Assembly (NCBI RefSeq): GCF_002093975.1
Contig: NZ_MSZZ01000011.1
Coordinates: forward strand, 248,001 to 312,000
Direction of reading: 5' to 3'
Length of the DNA stretch: 64,000 nt
DNA from: Thermoactinospora rubra
Lineage (GTDB): Bacteria > Actinomycetota > Actinomycetes > Streptosporangiales > Streptosporangiaceae
The notes beneath the pieces are model-generated. The model was not told the origin of the DNA and did no database searches. It was given only the letters and a program-made list of their open reading frames with translations. Each line of letters begins with the position of its first letter. Position 1 is the stretch's first letter. This document shows, in pieces, positions 1 through 7,430 of this stretch. A program made the position numbers and the translations under genes.

Positions 1-1
1 C

Positions 2-178
2 ATCGTCCGCACGATGACCAACGGCAACTTCGACACCAGCGTGATCGCGGTCGACATGTACAACAACGCCTTCCGCTTCGGCGAGACCGGCAAGGGCGCG
101 GCCCTGGCCGTGTTCCTGTTCGTGCTGGTGGCCCCCATCGTCTGGTACCAGACCCGCCTGCGCAGGAGGGTGCAGTGA
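2..178 (+). CDS. Sugar ABC transporter permease, C-terminal fragment
   Basis: Only the last 58 residues are present; the gene enters from the left edge. The tail has a MTNGNFDTSVIA segment, then a final hydrophobic helix ending in a basic cluster (QTRLRRRVQ). This matches the C-terminus of AglF-type alpha-glucoside permeases as I recall them, but the fragment is short. Its TGA overlaps the GTG start of the next permease by four bases, so the two should be translationally coupled halves of one inner-membrane channel. The substrate (alpha-glucoside or another oligosaccharide) is inferred only. Confidence 0.75.
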   Translation: MVRTMTNGNFDTSVIAVDMYNNAFRFGETGKGAALAVFLFVLVAPIVWYQTRLRRRVQ

Positions 179-1107
179 CGCACGCTTCGCCGACGACCAG
201 CGCCGCCGCGCGCGTGCGCGCCCGCCTGAGCACGCGCGCGGCCAGCCTGGTCGCGCTGCTCATCGCGGTGCTGTGGACCACCCCCACCTTCGGCCTGCTG
301 CTGTCGTCCTTCCGGCCCAAGGACGAGATCAAGAGCACGGGCTGGTGGACGTTCTTCGCCGACCCGAACCTGACCCTCGAGAACTACCAGGAGGTGCTGT
401 TCGGCACGTCGTCCTCCTCCGGGCGGCTGGCCAGCTTCCTGATCAACTCCATCGTCATCACCATCCCCAGCGTCCTGCTGCCGCTGGCGCTGGCGTCCTT
501 CGCCGCCTACGGGCTGGCCTGGCTGAACTTCCGCGGCCGGGACTGGATCTACATCGGGATCTTCGCGCTGCAGATCGTGCCGCTGCAGATGGCCCTGGTG
601 CCGCTGCTGTCGTTCTTCTCCGAAGGCGTGTCGGTGGCCGGGATCCAGCTGCTGCCCGCCTGGGAGCTGGGCGACACCGGCCGCTTCGCCCAGGTGTGGT
701 TCGCCCACACCTGCTTCGCCCTGCCGTTCGCCGTCTTCCTGCTGCACAACTTCATGGCCGAGCTGCCGCACGAGCTCATGGAGGCGGCCCGGGTCGACGG
801 CGCCACCCACGGGCAGATCATCAGGCGCGTGGTGCTGCCGCTGGTCGCGCCCGCCCTGGCCACCTTCGCCATCTTCCAGTTCCTCTGGGTCTGGAACGAC
901 CTGCTCGTCGGGCTGATCTTCGCGGGCGGCACCGCCGAGTCGGCCCCCATGACGGTACGGCTGGCGCAGATGGCGGGCACGAGAGGGGACGAATGGCAGC
1001 GCCTGACCTCCGGCGCCTTCGTGTCTGTCATCATTCCTCTCGTGGTGTTCCTGTCCATGCAGCGCTACTTCGTCCGCGGGCTCCTGGCAGGCGGGATCAA
1101 GGGATGA
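175..1107 (+). CDS. Carbohydrate ABC transporter permease (MalG/AglG type)
   Basis: A 310-residue integral membrane protein with about six hydrophobic segments. It carries the permease EAA loop, visible near residues 200-220 as EAARVDGATHGQIIRRVVLP, which docks onto the ATPase subunit. The N-terminal region after the first helix (SSFRPKDEIKSTGWWTFF) is typical of AglG-like subunits. The GTG start overlaps the stop of the upstream permease, and its own stop overlaps the ATG of the LacI regulator, giving a tight three-gene unit. No ATPase gene is visible, so the importer probably uses a shared MsiK-type ATPase (family knowledge). Confidence 0.9.
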   Translation: MTHASPTTSAAARVRARLSTRAASLVALLIAVLWTTPTFGLLLSSFRPKDEIKSTGWWTFFADPNLTLENYQEVLFGTSSSSGRLASFLINSIVITIPSVLLPLALASFAAYGLAWLNFRGRDWIYIGIFALQIVPLQMALVPLLSFFSEGVSVAGIQLLPAWELGDTGRFAQVWFAHTCFALPFAVFLLHNFMAELPHELMEAARVDGATHGQIIRRVVLPLVAPALATFAIFQFLWVWNDLLVGLIFAGGTAESAPMTVRLAQMAGTRGDEWQRLTSGAFVSVIIPLVVFLSMQRYFVRGLLAGGIKG

Positions 1108-2099
1108 AACGTCCGACTCTGGAGGCGGTGGCGGCCCTGGCCGGGGTCTCCCGAGCCACCGTCTCCCGTGTCGTCAACGGCCAGACCACGGTCGCGCCCC
1201 ACATCCGGGAGGCGGTGCTGCGGGCCGTCGACGAGCTGGGCTACGTGCCGAACTCGGCCGCCCGCAGCCTCGTCACCCAGCGGACCGACTCCATCGCGCT
1301 GGTCGTCTCCGAGCCCCCCACGCGCGTCTTCTCCGACGACCCCCTCTTCGCGACCGTCATCAGGGCGGCCAGCATCGAGCTGGAGGCGGCGGACAAGCAG
1401 GTCGTGCTCATGCTGGCGGGCTCGGCCAAGTCGCACGCGCGCGTGGAGAGGTACATCGCCAGCGGCCACGTCGACGGCGCGATGCTCATCTCCATGCACG
1501 GCGCGGACCCGCTGCCGGCCGCGATCGCGCGCATGCGGGTCCCGGTGGTGTCGTACGGCCGGCCCGCCGTACCGGTCGACATCCCCTATGTGGACAACGA
1601 CAACGTCGGCGGGGCCGAGGCGGCGGTCCGGCACCTGGTGGCCGCTGGGCGGCGGCGGATCGCGACCATCGCGGGCCCGCTGGACATGATCGGCGGCCAG
1701 GACCGGCTCACGGGGTACCGGAACGTGCTGCGCGACTCCGACCGGCGGTCCATCGTCGCGGTCGGCGACTTCACGCGGGAGTCGGGCGCGGTCGCGATGC
1801 GTCAGCTGCTGCGCGACGACCCTCACCTGGACGCCGTCTTCGCGGCCAACGACCTGATGGCCATCGGCGCGCTGCAGGCGCTCCGCCAGGCGGGACGGCG
1901 GGTGCCCGACGACGTCGCGGTGGTCGGCTTCGACGACATCGAGGCGGCCAAGTACACCGATCCGCCTCTGACGACGGTCCGCCATCCGGTGGCCGACCAG
2001 GCCGCCGCGATGGTCCGCCTGCTCCTCGGCCTGTTCTCCGGCGGCCCGTCCGACCCGGTCATCCTGCCCACGGAGCTGGTGATCCGGGAATCCGCCTGA
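1104..2099 (+). CDS. LacI-family transcriptional regulator
   Basis: 331 residues. The N-terminal LacI helix-turn-helix is clear (TLEAVAALAGVSRATVSRVVNG, residues 5-26) with the hinge helix signature YVPNSAARSL near residue 48. A periplasmic-binding-like sensor domain follows, containing VDNDNVGGAEAAVRHL and the AANDLMAIGALQAL segment. It overlaps the permease stop by four bases and most likely represses this sugar-uptake operon in response to the transported sugar. Its last 43 codons lie in a 177-bp segment that is repeated exactly at 3200-3376 (described separately). Confidence 0.93.
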   Translation: MKRPTLEAVAALAGVSRATVSRVVNGQTTVAPHIREAVLRAVDELGYVPNSAARSLVTQRTDSIALVVSEPPTRVFSDDPLFATVIRAASIELEAADKQVVLMLAGSAKSHARVERYIASGHVDGAMLISMHGADPLPAAIARMRVPVVSYGRPAVPVDIPYVDNDNVGGAEAAVRHLVAAGRRRIATIAGPLDMIGGQDRLTGYRNVLRDSDRRSIVAVGDFTRESGAVAMRQLLRDDPHLDAVFAANDLMAIGALQALRQAGRRVPDDVAVVGFDDIEAAKYTDPPLTTVRHPVADQAAAMVRLLLGLFSGGPSDPVILPTELVIRESA

Positions 2100-2147
2100 C
2101 GCTCCCGCTCCCCCACCCTGCCCGTCCGATCTTGCTCAGGGCCGGCG
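1971..2147 (+). repeat. 177-bp direct repeat, left copy (lacI 3' end)
   Basis: By direct comparison this segment is identical, base for base, to 3200-3376 (offset 1229). It holds the last 43 codons of the LacI gene, its stop codon and about 48 bases downstream. Identity starts at an ACGACGG heptamer and ends at GCCGGCG. Two identical copies with no substitutions indicate a recent duplication. Recombination between them would excise a 1229-bp unit containing the NYN gene while leaving lacI intact. Confidence 0.95.
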
Positions 2148-2223
2148 TCACCCTCACACGTTGAGGGCACTCACTGTCACAAAGCCACTACGCAATGCCC
2201 GTGATTCCGATACGGTCACCCGC

Positions 2224-2977
2224 ATGCGTGTCGGAATCTACATAGACGGTTACAACCTCTACTACGGCGCGCGAGGCCTGTGCGGCCGGGGCACCCCAGG
2301 ATGGCGCTGGCTGGACCTTCGCGCGCTGGCGAAGTCTCTTGTGGCGCGGCGAGCAGACTGGCGTGGCGCGGCGAGCAGACTGGCGTGGCGCCGACGTGGA
2401 ACGGGTGGTGTATTGCACCGCGCGCATCAATGGAGCCGACAATCCGGACGGCCAGCGTGACCAGGGCGTCTACCTCAACGCCCTGCGGGAGAGCGGCAGC
2501 GTGGACCACATCGAGTTCGGCTACTACGTCTCGCGGGTGAAGTATGCGCCGCTTGCCGTACGGGATCGAGCGGGCAGGCCGATCCTGACGCGCCCGGGCT
2601 GGCCGGTCCAAGTCTGCGACTCCACCAGCACTCCTCTGCCGAACGCGCGCTTCATGGTTTCCTATGCGTACAGGGAGGAGAAGGGCTCGGACGTCAACGT
2701 CGCCTCACATCTGCTGCTCGACGTCCTCACCAAGGTCGTTGACGCCGCGGTCGTGATTTCCAACGACAGCGACTTGCGCTTCCCCGTCGAACAGGCGCGA
2801 CAACGGGTACCGGTGGGACTGGTCAACCCCAGCGCCAACTACCTGGCAGGCGCGCTGCGCGGCCAGGCTTCCGACGGCGTAGGACGGCACTGGTGGTACC
2901 AGCTCACCGCCAGTGATCTGGCGAAGTGCCAGCTGCCTGCAACCGTGGGTCCATACACGCGCCCTGCAGGATGGTGA
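2224..2977 (+). pseudogene. NYN-domain (PIN-like) RNase, frameshifted by a 22-bp tandem duplication
   Basis: The N-terminal frame from ATG 2224 starts MRVGIYIDGYNLYYGARG, a classic NYN active-site strand with an early Asp. After about 40 codons the reading switches to the +1 frame, which carries KGSDVNVASHLLLDVL and DAAVVISNDSDLRFPV, the remaining acidic NYN motifs. The switch falls exactly on two tandem copies of a 22-bp unit. Removing one copy restores a single frame of about 243 residues reading ...ARRADWRGADVERVVYC. NYN proteins are predicted metal-dependent ribonucleases; this one is presumably inactive as written. A terminator hairpin follows at 3031. Real mutation, phase variation or assembly error cannot be distinguished here. 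Confidence 0.88.
2341..2384 (+). repeat. 22-bp perfect tandem duplication inside the NYN gene
   Basis: Unit 1 is 2341-2362 and unit 2 is 2363-2384, identical. A further 7-base partial copy (GTGGCGC) begins at 2385, so the ancestral single-copy sequence carried short direct repeats at both ends of the unit, the arrangement that favours replication slippage. Because 22 is not a multiple of three, the second copy shifts the frame by +1. Confidence 0.96.
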
Positions 2978-3030
2978 GGTCATCCTCCGTACAGATCCGG
3001 GCCCGCCTGGTATCCTCGTAGGCACATACC

Positions 3031-3056
3031 ACCCGGCTCCTTGTGGGCCGGGTTTT
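3031..3056 (+). terminator. Rho-independent terminator after the NYN gene
   Basis: ACCCGGC (3031-3037) pairs with GCCGGGT (3047-3053) around a 9-base loop, followed by a short T run. It sits 53 bases after the NYN stop and just before the duplicated leader of the next reading frame, so it should isolate the chimeric frame from NYN transcription. Confidence 0.7.
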
Positions 3057-3057
3057 C

Positions 3058-3206
3058 TCATGCCGTCCGGCACTCCTGAACGCCGGCCGACCCAACGGGG
3101 AGAGAAACAAGCACCCTCATGAAGAAGACGGCTGTCGCCATGGTTTCCGCCGTGGCTGGTGGCACGCTGCTCGTCTCGGGCGACGCCGCCTCCGCCGCCA
3201 CGACGG
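3058..3206 (+). repeat. Diverged copy of the leader and signal-peptide region at 3613-3762
   Basis: This stretch matches 3613-3762, covering about 60 bases of 5' leader, the ribosome-binding site (ACGGGGAGAG) and the first 29 codons of the secreted-protein gene. There are scattered substitutions and a small gap near the left end. The match ends in ACGACGG, the same heptamer that opens the lacI-tail repeat, so the junction has 7-nt microhomology. The divergence makes this duplication older than the exact 177-bp one. Confidence 0.85.
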
Positions 3207-3328
3207 TCCGCCATCCGGTGGCCGACCAGGCCGCCGCGATGGTCCGCCTGCTCCTCGGCCTGTTCTCCGGCGGCCCGTCCGACCCGGTCATCCTGCCCAC
3301 GGAGCTGGTGATCCGGGAATCCGCCTGA
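3119..3328 (+). pseudogene. Chimeric 69-aa frame: secretion signal fused to LacI C-terminal tail
   Basis: Residues 1-27 (MKKTAVAMVSAVAGGTLLVS... to the SAA region) are a near copy of the signal peptide of the secreted protein at 3675. From ATTVRHPVADQ onward the frame is the exact C-terminal 42 residues of the LacI regulator, still in its natural reading frame. The junction lies on the ACGACGG heptamer common to both parents. It keeps a good ribosome-binding site but lies behind a terminator, and the promoter region of the parent gene is not duplicated. Most likely a non-functional recombination product. Confidence 0.85.
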
Positions 3329-3376
3329 CGCTCCCGCTCCCCCACCCTGCCCGTCCGATCTTGCTCAGGGCCGGCG
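3200..3376 (+). repeat. 177-bp direct repeat, right copy
   Basis: Exact copy of 1971-2147. It supplies the C-terminal part of the chimeric frame and about 48 bases after its stop. Sequence after 3376 no longer resembles the region downstream of lacI, so this is not a simple intact tandem duplication. Confidence 0.95.
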
Positions 3377-3674
3377 GCGCACGCCTCGCCCGGCCAGCAT
3401 CACCCTCTCAGAGCGCGCCAACGCCTCGTCGGTGAGGCGATGCGCCAGCGGAGGATCCATCGGAACAGGCGATCCCGTAACCGCGACGGCGACCTTCACG
3501 ATCATCGTCGGCGAGCCAATGATTTTCGGGAGGATCTGCGCAGGTCACCATCGCTACGAAAAATTTCTATGGGGAAAGAGGCAACTTTTCTCCTCCTTGT
3601 TGACTCTTATGTCATGAGACGGTCGGCACTCCCGAACGCCGGCCGACGCAACGGGGAGAGGAACAAGCACCCTC
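3329..3674. other. 346-bp non-coding stretch with base composition unlike its surroundings
   Basis: The first 48 bases belong to the 177-bp repeat. From about 3480 to 3612 the sequence is clearly more AT-rich than neighbouring DNA (for example AAAAATTTCTAT near 3560 and TTTTCTCC near 3587). A TTGACT hexamer lies at 3600-3605, but I see no convincing -10 at the right spacing. The end holds the leader of the secreted-protein gene with a GTCGGC...GCCGAC pairing and the RBS. No credible coding region seen. Confidence 0.6.
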
Positions 3675-4415
3675 ATGAAGAAGATGGCTGTCGCCATGGT
3701 TTCCGCCGTGGCCGGTGGCACGCTGCTCGTCTCGGGCGGCGCCGCCTCCGCCACCACGACGGCTCCGTCGGTCGAGATCACCGACATCGCGCCGAACCCG
3801 GTCGTCGTCCCCAAGGGCGGCTCCGCGTCGGTCAAGATCGTCGTCGAGGCGTCGCAGGACGTCGACAAGGTCGAGGTCCACGTCAAGCCCAAGGACAGCG
3901 ACGTGCAGACCCTCGTGGCCAGGCAGATCCAGCAGACCGACAAGTGGGTCTTCAGCGTCCCCTTCAGCAGCAACGACCCGGTCGGCCGCTGGCAGGCCAC
4001 CGTCGTCGGCACCGACAAGGAGACCGGCAAGACCGACACCGACAAGGCGACCTTCGTCGTCGAAGCCGCCAAGGGCAAGCTCGACACCCGCTTCAAGTAC
4101 TTCAGCGCCGGCCCCTCGTCGGTCAAGAAGGGCAAGAAGATCTACTTCTCCGGCCGGCTCCAGGTCAACGACGACGGCTGGGAGAACCTGGGCGACGCGG
4201 ACGTCGACATCTACTACCGCAAGAGCGGCACCAGCGGCTGGAAGTGGGTCGCCAGCGCCGAGACCAACGACTACGGCCGCTTCTGGGCCAAGACCCGCGC
4301 CTGGAAGAGCGGCACGTTCAAGGCCGTCTTCGACGGCGACGACGAGCTGAACGGCTCCACCAGCGGCTACGACTACGTCCGGGTCCGCAGCGGCTGGTAC
4401 GGCTGGCACCGCTGA
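3675..4415 (+). CDS. Secreted protein with two Ig-like beta-sandwich segments
   Basis: 246 residues. A Sec signal peptide (MKKMAVAMVSAVAGGTLLVSGGAASA, cleavage probably after ASA, residue 26) precedes an exported region rich in beta-strand patterns. Residues 30-115 (PSVEITDIAPNPVVVPKGG... to ATFVVEAA) and 120-235 resemble bacterial Ig-like/calcium-dependent folds with many Asp and Lys. The end is aromatic (GWYGWHR). No catalytic motif is visible. RBS GGGGAGAGG precedes the ATG. The function is unknown; a cell-surface or matrix role is only a guess. Its leader and signal region are duplicated upstream. Confidence 0.85.
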   Translation: MKKMAVAMVSAVAGGTLLVSGGAASATTTAPSVEITDIAPNPVVVPKGGSASVKIVVEASQDVDKVEVHVKPKDSDVQTLVARQIQQTDKWVFSVPFSSNDPVGRWQATVVGTDKETGKTDTDKATFVVEAAKGKLDTRFKYFSAGPSSVKKGKKIYFSGRLQVNDDGWENLGDADVDIYYRKSGTSGWKWVASAETNDYGRFWAKTRAWKSGTFKAVFDGDDELNGSTSGYDYVRVRSGWYGWHR

Positions 4416-4441
4416 CCCCGGCCGAGTAAGGCACGACACGA

Positions 4442-4470
4442 GCCCGGTCCCCGGCAGGGGGCCGGGCCTC
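4442..4470 (+). terminator. Terminator after the secreted-protein gene
   Basis: GCCCGG...CCGGGC arms extended by CCCC/GGGG pairs around a GGCA loop form a strong hairpin 27 bases after the stop codon, followed by CTCCTT. Confidence 0.7.
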
Positions 4471-4504
4471 CTTATGCGCGGCGCATGTGGGTAGAGACGT
4501 CCAC

Positions 4505-5209
4505 ATGACGGAGGAAACCCTGGACGCCTACGACCCGTTCGACATCTTCGACACCGAGGCAGGCCGGCTGGACCGCTTCTTCGCCTCGCTGGACGAGGCG
4601 GGCTGGGAACGTCCCTCCCGGTGCGCCGGGTGGTCGGTGCGCGACGTGCTGTCCCACCTGGCCGGTGAGGAGCTCTACAACCACGCATGCCTCGACGGCG
4701 AGGTGAACGCCCTGTTCGCCCGGCTGGCCGAGGAGGGCGTGCGCGGGTACGAGAGCTTCAACGAGTGGTGCGTACGGCAGCGCCGCGGCCTGCCGGTGGC
4801 CGAGGTGCTGGAGGAGTGGCGGACCAAGAACGGCGAGACCCGCAGCCGCATGCGGGCGCTGGGACGCGACGCCACGCTGGAGACCGCGGCCGGGCCGTAC
4901 CCGGTGGACATGCAGACCTTCCACTACGACTCCGAGTACGCCACCCACGCCGACGACGTCGGCGCGCCGGTGAGCGAGGAGGAGGCCGACGACAGGACGC
5001 GGTGGCGCATGCTGATGGGCGTGTTCGCGCTGCGGGAGCAGGGCGCGAAGGTGCAGGTGGAGCAGACCGCCGAGCAGATCTGGGTGTACGCGGAGGGAAT
5101 CAGCGCGACGCTGTCGTACCCGGACTTCGTCGAGGCCACCGTGGGGCGCCTGCCGGCCGGCCACCCGCTGGACCCGCGCCTGGCCGCCGCGCTGCGCTGC
5201 CTGGCCTGA
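4505..5209 (+). CDS. MDMPI/DinB-like metal-binding protein (maleylpyruvate isomerase family)
   Basis: 234 residues from ATG 4505; a GTG at 4487 is a less likely start. The N-terminal half has the family pattern GWERPSRCAGWSVRDVLSHLAGEE, in which a His of the four-helix DinB bundle binds metal, and a second His region near residues 140-150 (QTFHYDSEYATHADD). Members are mycothiol-dependent isomerases or transferases of unknown substrate in actinobacteria. Two further members of the superfamily lie at 7427 and 8293. The exact reaction is not deducible. Confidence 0.8.
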   Translation: MTEETLDAYDPFDIFDTEAGRLDRFFASLDEAGWERPSRCAGWSVRDVLSHLAGEELYNHACLDGEVNALFARLAEEGVRGYESFNEWCVRQRRGLPVAEVLEEWRTKNGETRSRMRALGRDATLETAAGPYPVDMQTFHYDSEYATHADDVGAPVSEEEADDRTRWRMLMGVFALREQGAKVQVEQTAEQIWVYAEGISATLSYPDFVEATVGRLPAGHPLDPRLAAALRCLA

Positions 5210-5237
5210 GCCCCGCCCCCATGGGTAGGGGGCCGGC

Positions 5238-5468
5238 ATGTGGCTACGTGACCGACGCGGCACCGAACCGGTCAACGCCCGCAGCGCGGTGCGGGCCCGG
5301 CGCGTGCTGTCCTTGATCGCCCTGCCCGTGGCGCTCCTGCTCGCCGTGTTCTTCCTCGCCCGCGCCCAGGCGACCGGCGAGGCGGTGTGGGGCTGGGAGG
5401 CGGCCATCGCCGGCGCCGTCGCCCTCGCCGCGGCGATCGACCTGGCGGTGCTGAGCCGCCGCCGCTAG
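5238..5468 (+). CDS. Small membrane protein, DUF6343-like
   Basis: 76 residues. The opening GTEPVNARSAVRARR and two hydrophobic helices (about residues 24-42 and 50-70) resemble a small actinobacterial family that I recall as DUF6343. An RBS-like GTAGGGGG lies before the ATG. Its TAG shares the four bases CTAG with the stop of the convergent SDR gene. Function unknown. Confidence 0.65.
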   Translation: MWLRDRRGTEPVNARSAVRARRVLSLIALPVALLLAVFFLARAQATGEAVWGWEAAIAGAVALAAAIDLAVLSRRR

Positions 5469-6193
5469 CGTTCCTCGGGGTCCAGCCCCAGGACCGTGCG
5501 GCCGCCGTCCACCGGGACGGTCGCGCCCGTGATGAAGCTGGCGCCGTCCGACAGCAGGTACGCGACCGCGTGCGCGACCTCCTCCGGGAAGGCGGGGCGG
5601 CCGAGCGGGTGGAGCCTGGCCACCTCCTGGGCCACCCAGGGGCCCTGCTCGGCCGCGAACCGCTGGTAGCGCTCGGTGGCCACCGTGCCAGGGGCGACCG
5701 CGTTGACCCTGATGCCGTGCCTGCCGTACTCCACCGCCAGCGCCCTGGTCAGGCCCTCGATCCCCGCCTTGGCCGTGGCGTACGGCAGGGCCCCCGGCAC
5801 GGCGCGCCGCGCCTGGTGCGAGGTGATGTTGACGATCGCGCCCCCGGTGCCGGCGGCCAGGAACCGGCGGACGGCGACCGCGCAGCCGACCACGGCCAGG
5901 CCGAGGTTGAGCGAGATCAGCTCCAGCACCTCCGAAGCCGGGCTGGAGTGCAGGGAGGCGTCGCGGAAGACCGCCGCGTTGTTGACCCACCCGGCCAGCG
6001 GCGCCGCCTTCTCGGCGAGGTCGGCCGCCCGCTCGGCCACCGCCTCGTCGCCGGCGTCGCCGATCACCGGGATGACCTTCGGATCCGGCGCGGGCGCCTC
6101 GCGGTCGACGACCACGACCGTGCCCTGCAGCCGGTCCACGATCGCGCGGCCGATGCCCCGCGCCCCACCGGTCACCACGTAGGAAACGTCCAT
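5465..6193 (-). CDS. SDR-family oxidoreductase
   Basis: 242 residues, normal length for a classical short-chain dehydrogenase/reductase. The Rossmann motif TGGARGIG (residues 8-15), the NNAA strand motif near residue 91, a catalytic Ser in NITSHQ and YATAKAG (Tyr and Lys, near residues 153-157) are all present. The C-terminus PVDGGRTVLG is typical of glucose/3-oxoacyl reductase-like members. The cofactor is NAD(P); the substrate is unknown. Divergent from the MFS gene at 6246, with 52 bases between them. Confidence 0.9.
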   Translation of the reverse strand: MDVSYVVTGGARGIGRAIVDRLQGTVVVVDREAPAPDPKVIPVIGDAGDEAVAERAADLAEKAAPLAGWVNNAAVFRDASLHSSPASEVLELISLNLGLAVVGCAVAVRRFLAAGTGGAIVNITSHQARRAVPGALPYATAKAGIEGLTRALAVEYGRHGIRVNAVAPGTVATERYQRFAAEQGPWVAQEVARLHPLGRPAFPEEVAHAVAYLLSDGASFITGATVPVDGGRTVLGLDPEER

Positions 6194-6245
6194 AAGTGAC
6201 CATCATCACGGATTCCGCGCTCCATGCCCCGGGAAGGTATCCCCT

Positions 6246-7430
6246 GTGCTGCGGCCCACCGCGCGGAAGACCCCGGCATCACGCCGCGACGGGTTCGGCC
6301 TCGTCGCGTCCCTGGCGGTCACCCAGACCATCGGCTTCGGCGTGCTGTACTACGCCTTCTCGGTCTTCCTCACCCCCATGGCGCGCGAGCTGGGCACCGG
6401 CATCGCCCAGCTGACCGGGGCGATGACCGTCTCGCTGCTGCTGTCGGGGCTGGTGGCGCCGTTCGCAGGCCGCTGGCTGGACGCGCGCGGCGGCCGGACC
6501 GTGATGACCGTGGGCGCGCTCGTCGCCACGGCGGCCGTGCTCGCCTGGTCGCAGGTCCGCTCGCCGCTCGAGCTCTACCTCGTCTTCGCGGTGCTCGGCC
6601 CGGCCGCGGCCCTGGTGCTCTACGACGCGGCCTTCGCGGTGATCGTCGCGTGGTTCGACGCCTCCCGCCGCTCGCGGGCGCTGCTCGCGGTGACCATCGT
6701 GGCCGGGTTCGCCTCCAGCGTCTTCCTGCCGCTGACCGGCTTCCTCGTCGAGCGGTACGGCTGGCGCACCGCGCTGGTGATCCTCGCGATCGGCTACGGG
6801 GTCGTCGCCGTTCCGCTCCACGCCTGCCTGCCCAGGAGCCGCCGGGTCCGGCCCGCCGGGGCGTCGGTGGGCTCCGCCGTACGGGAAAGGCCCTTCTGGC
6901 TGCTGGCCGCCGCCTTCCTCGCGCAGAGCGGCGCCGTGGCGGTGATCGCCATGCTGCTGGTCAGCTACCTGATCGCGCTCGGCCACGCGCCGCTGTTCGC
7001 CGCCTCGGCGGCCGGGCTGCTCGGCGTGCTGTCGGTGACCGGGCGCGTGGTCACCAGCGGGCTGCACAGCCGGTGGCCCGTCGCGCTCGTCACGGCCGCG
7101 GTCTTCGTGCTGCAGGGCGTGGCCGCCGCGATGCTGCCGTTCGTGGGGGCCACCGTGCCGGGGGCGATCGGGTCCGTGGTGCTGTTCGGGCTGGGCTTCG
7201 GGGTGAGCACCATCGCGCGGCCCGCGCTGCTGGCCGACCGGTACGGCACGGCCGCCTACGCGAGCATCAGCGGCGTGCTGACGCTTCCCATCACGTTCGC
7301 CAAGGCACTGGCGCCTCTGGCGGGGGCGGCGATGGCGCAGGCGGCCGGGTACACGCTCGTCATGGCGGTCGTCGCGGCCGCCTGCCTGTCGGGGGCGGTG
7401 GCGCTGGCGGTGTTCGAGCGCGTGAGCTAG
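6246..7430 (+). CDS. MFS transporter
   Basis: 394 residues with twelve hydrophobic segments. The loop after the second helix reads GRWLDARGGR, the conserved G-x-L-a-D-r-x-G-r-r motif of the major facilitator superfamily; the equivalent loop in the second half is weaker. The start is GTG 6246 with GGGAAGG about 8 bases upstream. It probably exports a small molecule by proton antiport; the substrate is unknown. Shares CTAG with the convergent gene at 7427. Confidence 0.88.
   Translation: MLRPTARKTPASRRDGFGLVASLAVTQTIGFGVLYYAFSVFLTPMARELGTGIAQLTGAMTVSLLLSGLVAPFAGRWLDARGGRTVMTVGALVATAAVLAWSQVRSPLELYLVFAVLGPAAALVLYDAAFAVIVAWFDASRRSRALLAVTIVAGFASSVFLPLTGFLVERYGWRTALVILAIGYGVVAVPLHACLPRSRRVRPAGASVGSAVRERPFWLLAAAFLAQSGAVAVIAMLLVSYLIALGHAPLFAASAAGLLGVLSVTGRVVTSGLHSRWPVALVTAAVFVLQGVAAAMLPFVGATVPGAIGSVVLFGLGFGVSTIARPALLADRYGTAAYASISGVLTLPITFAKALAPLAGAAMAQAAGYTLVMAVVAAACLSGAVALAVFERVS

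Noticed and set aside
3058..3120. Riboswitch in the duplicated leader
   Set aside because: A small GTCCGGC/GCCGGCC pairing is present, but I recognise no conserved riboswitch core in either copy.
1971..3376. Insertion sequence or composite transposon
   Set aside because: The bracketing repeats are lacI coding sequence, there are no terminal inverted repeats and no transposase.
3432..3617. 61-codon frame in the AT-richer gap
   Set aside because: No RBS, no family resemblance, and it runs into the leader of the secreted-protein gene.
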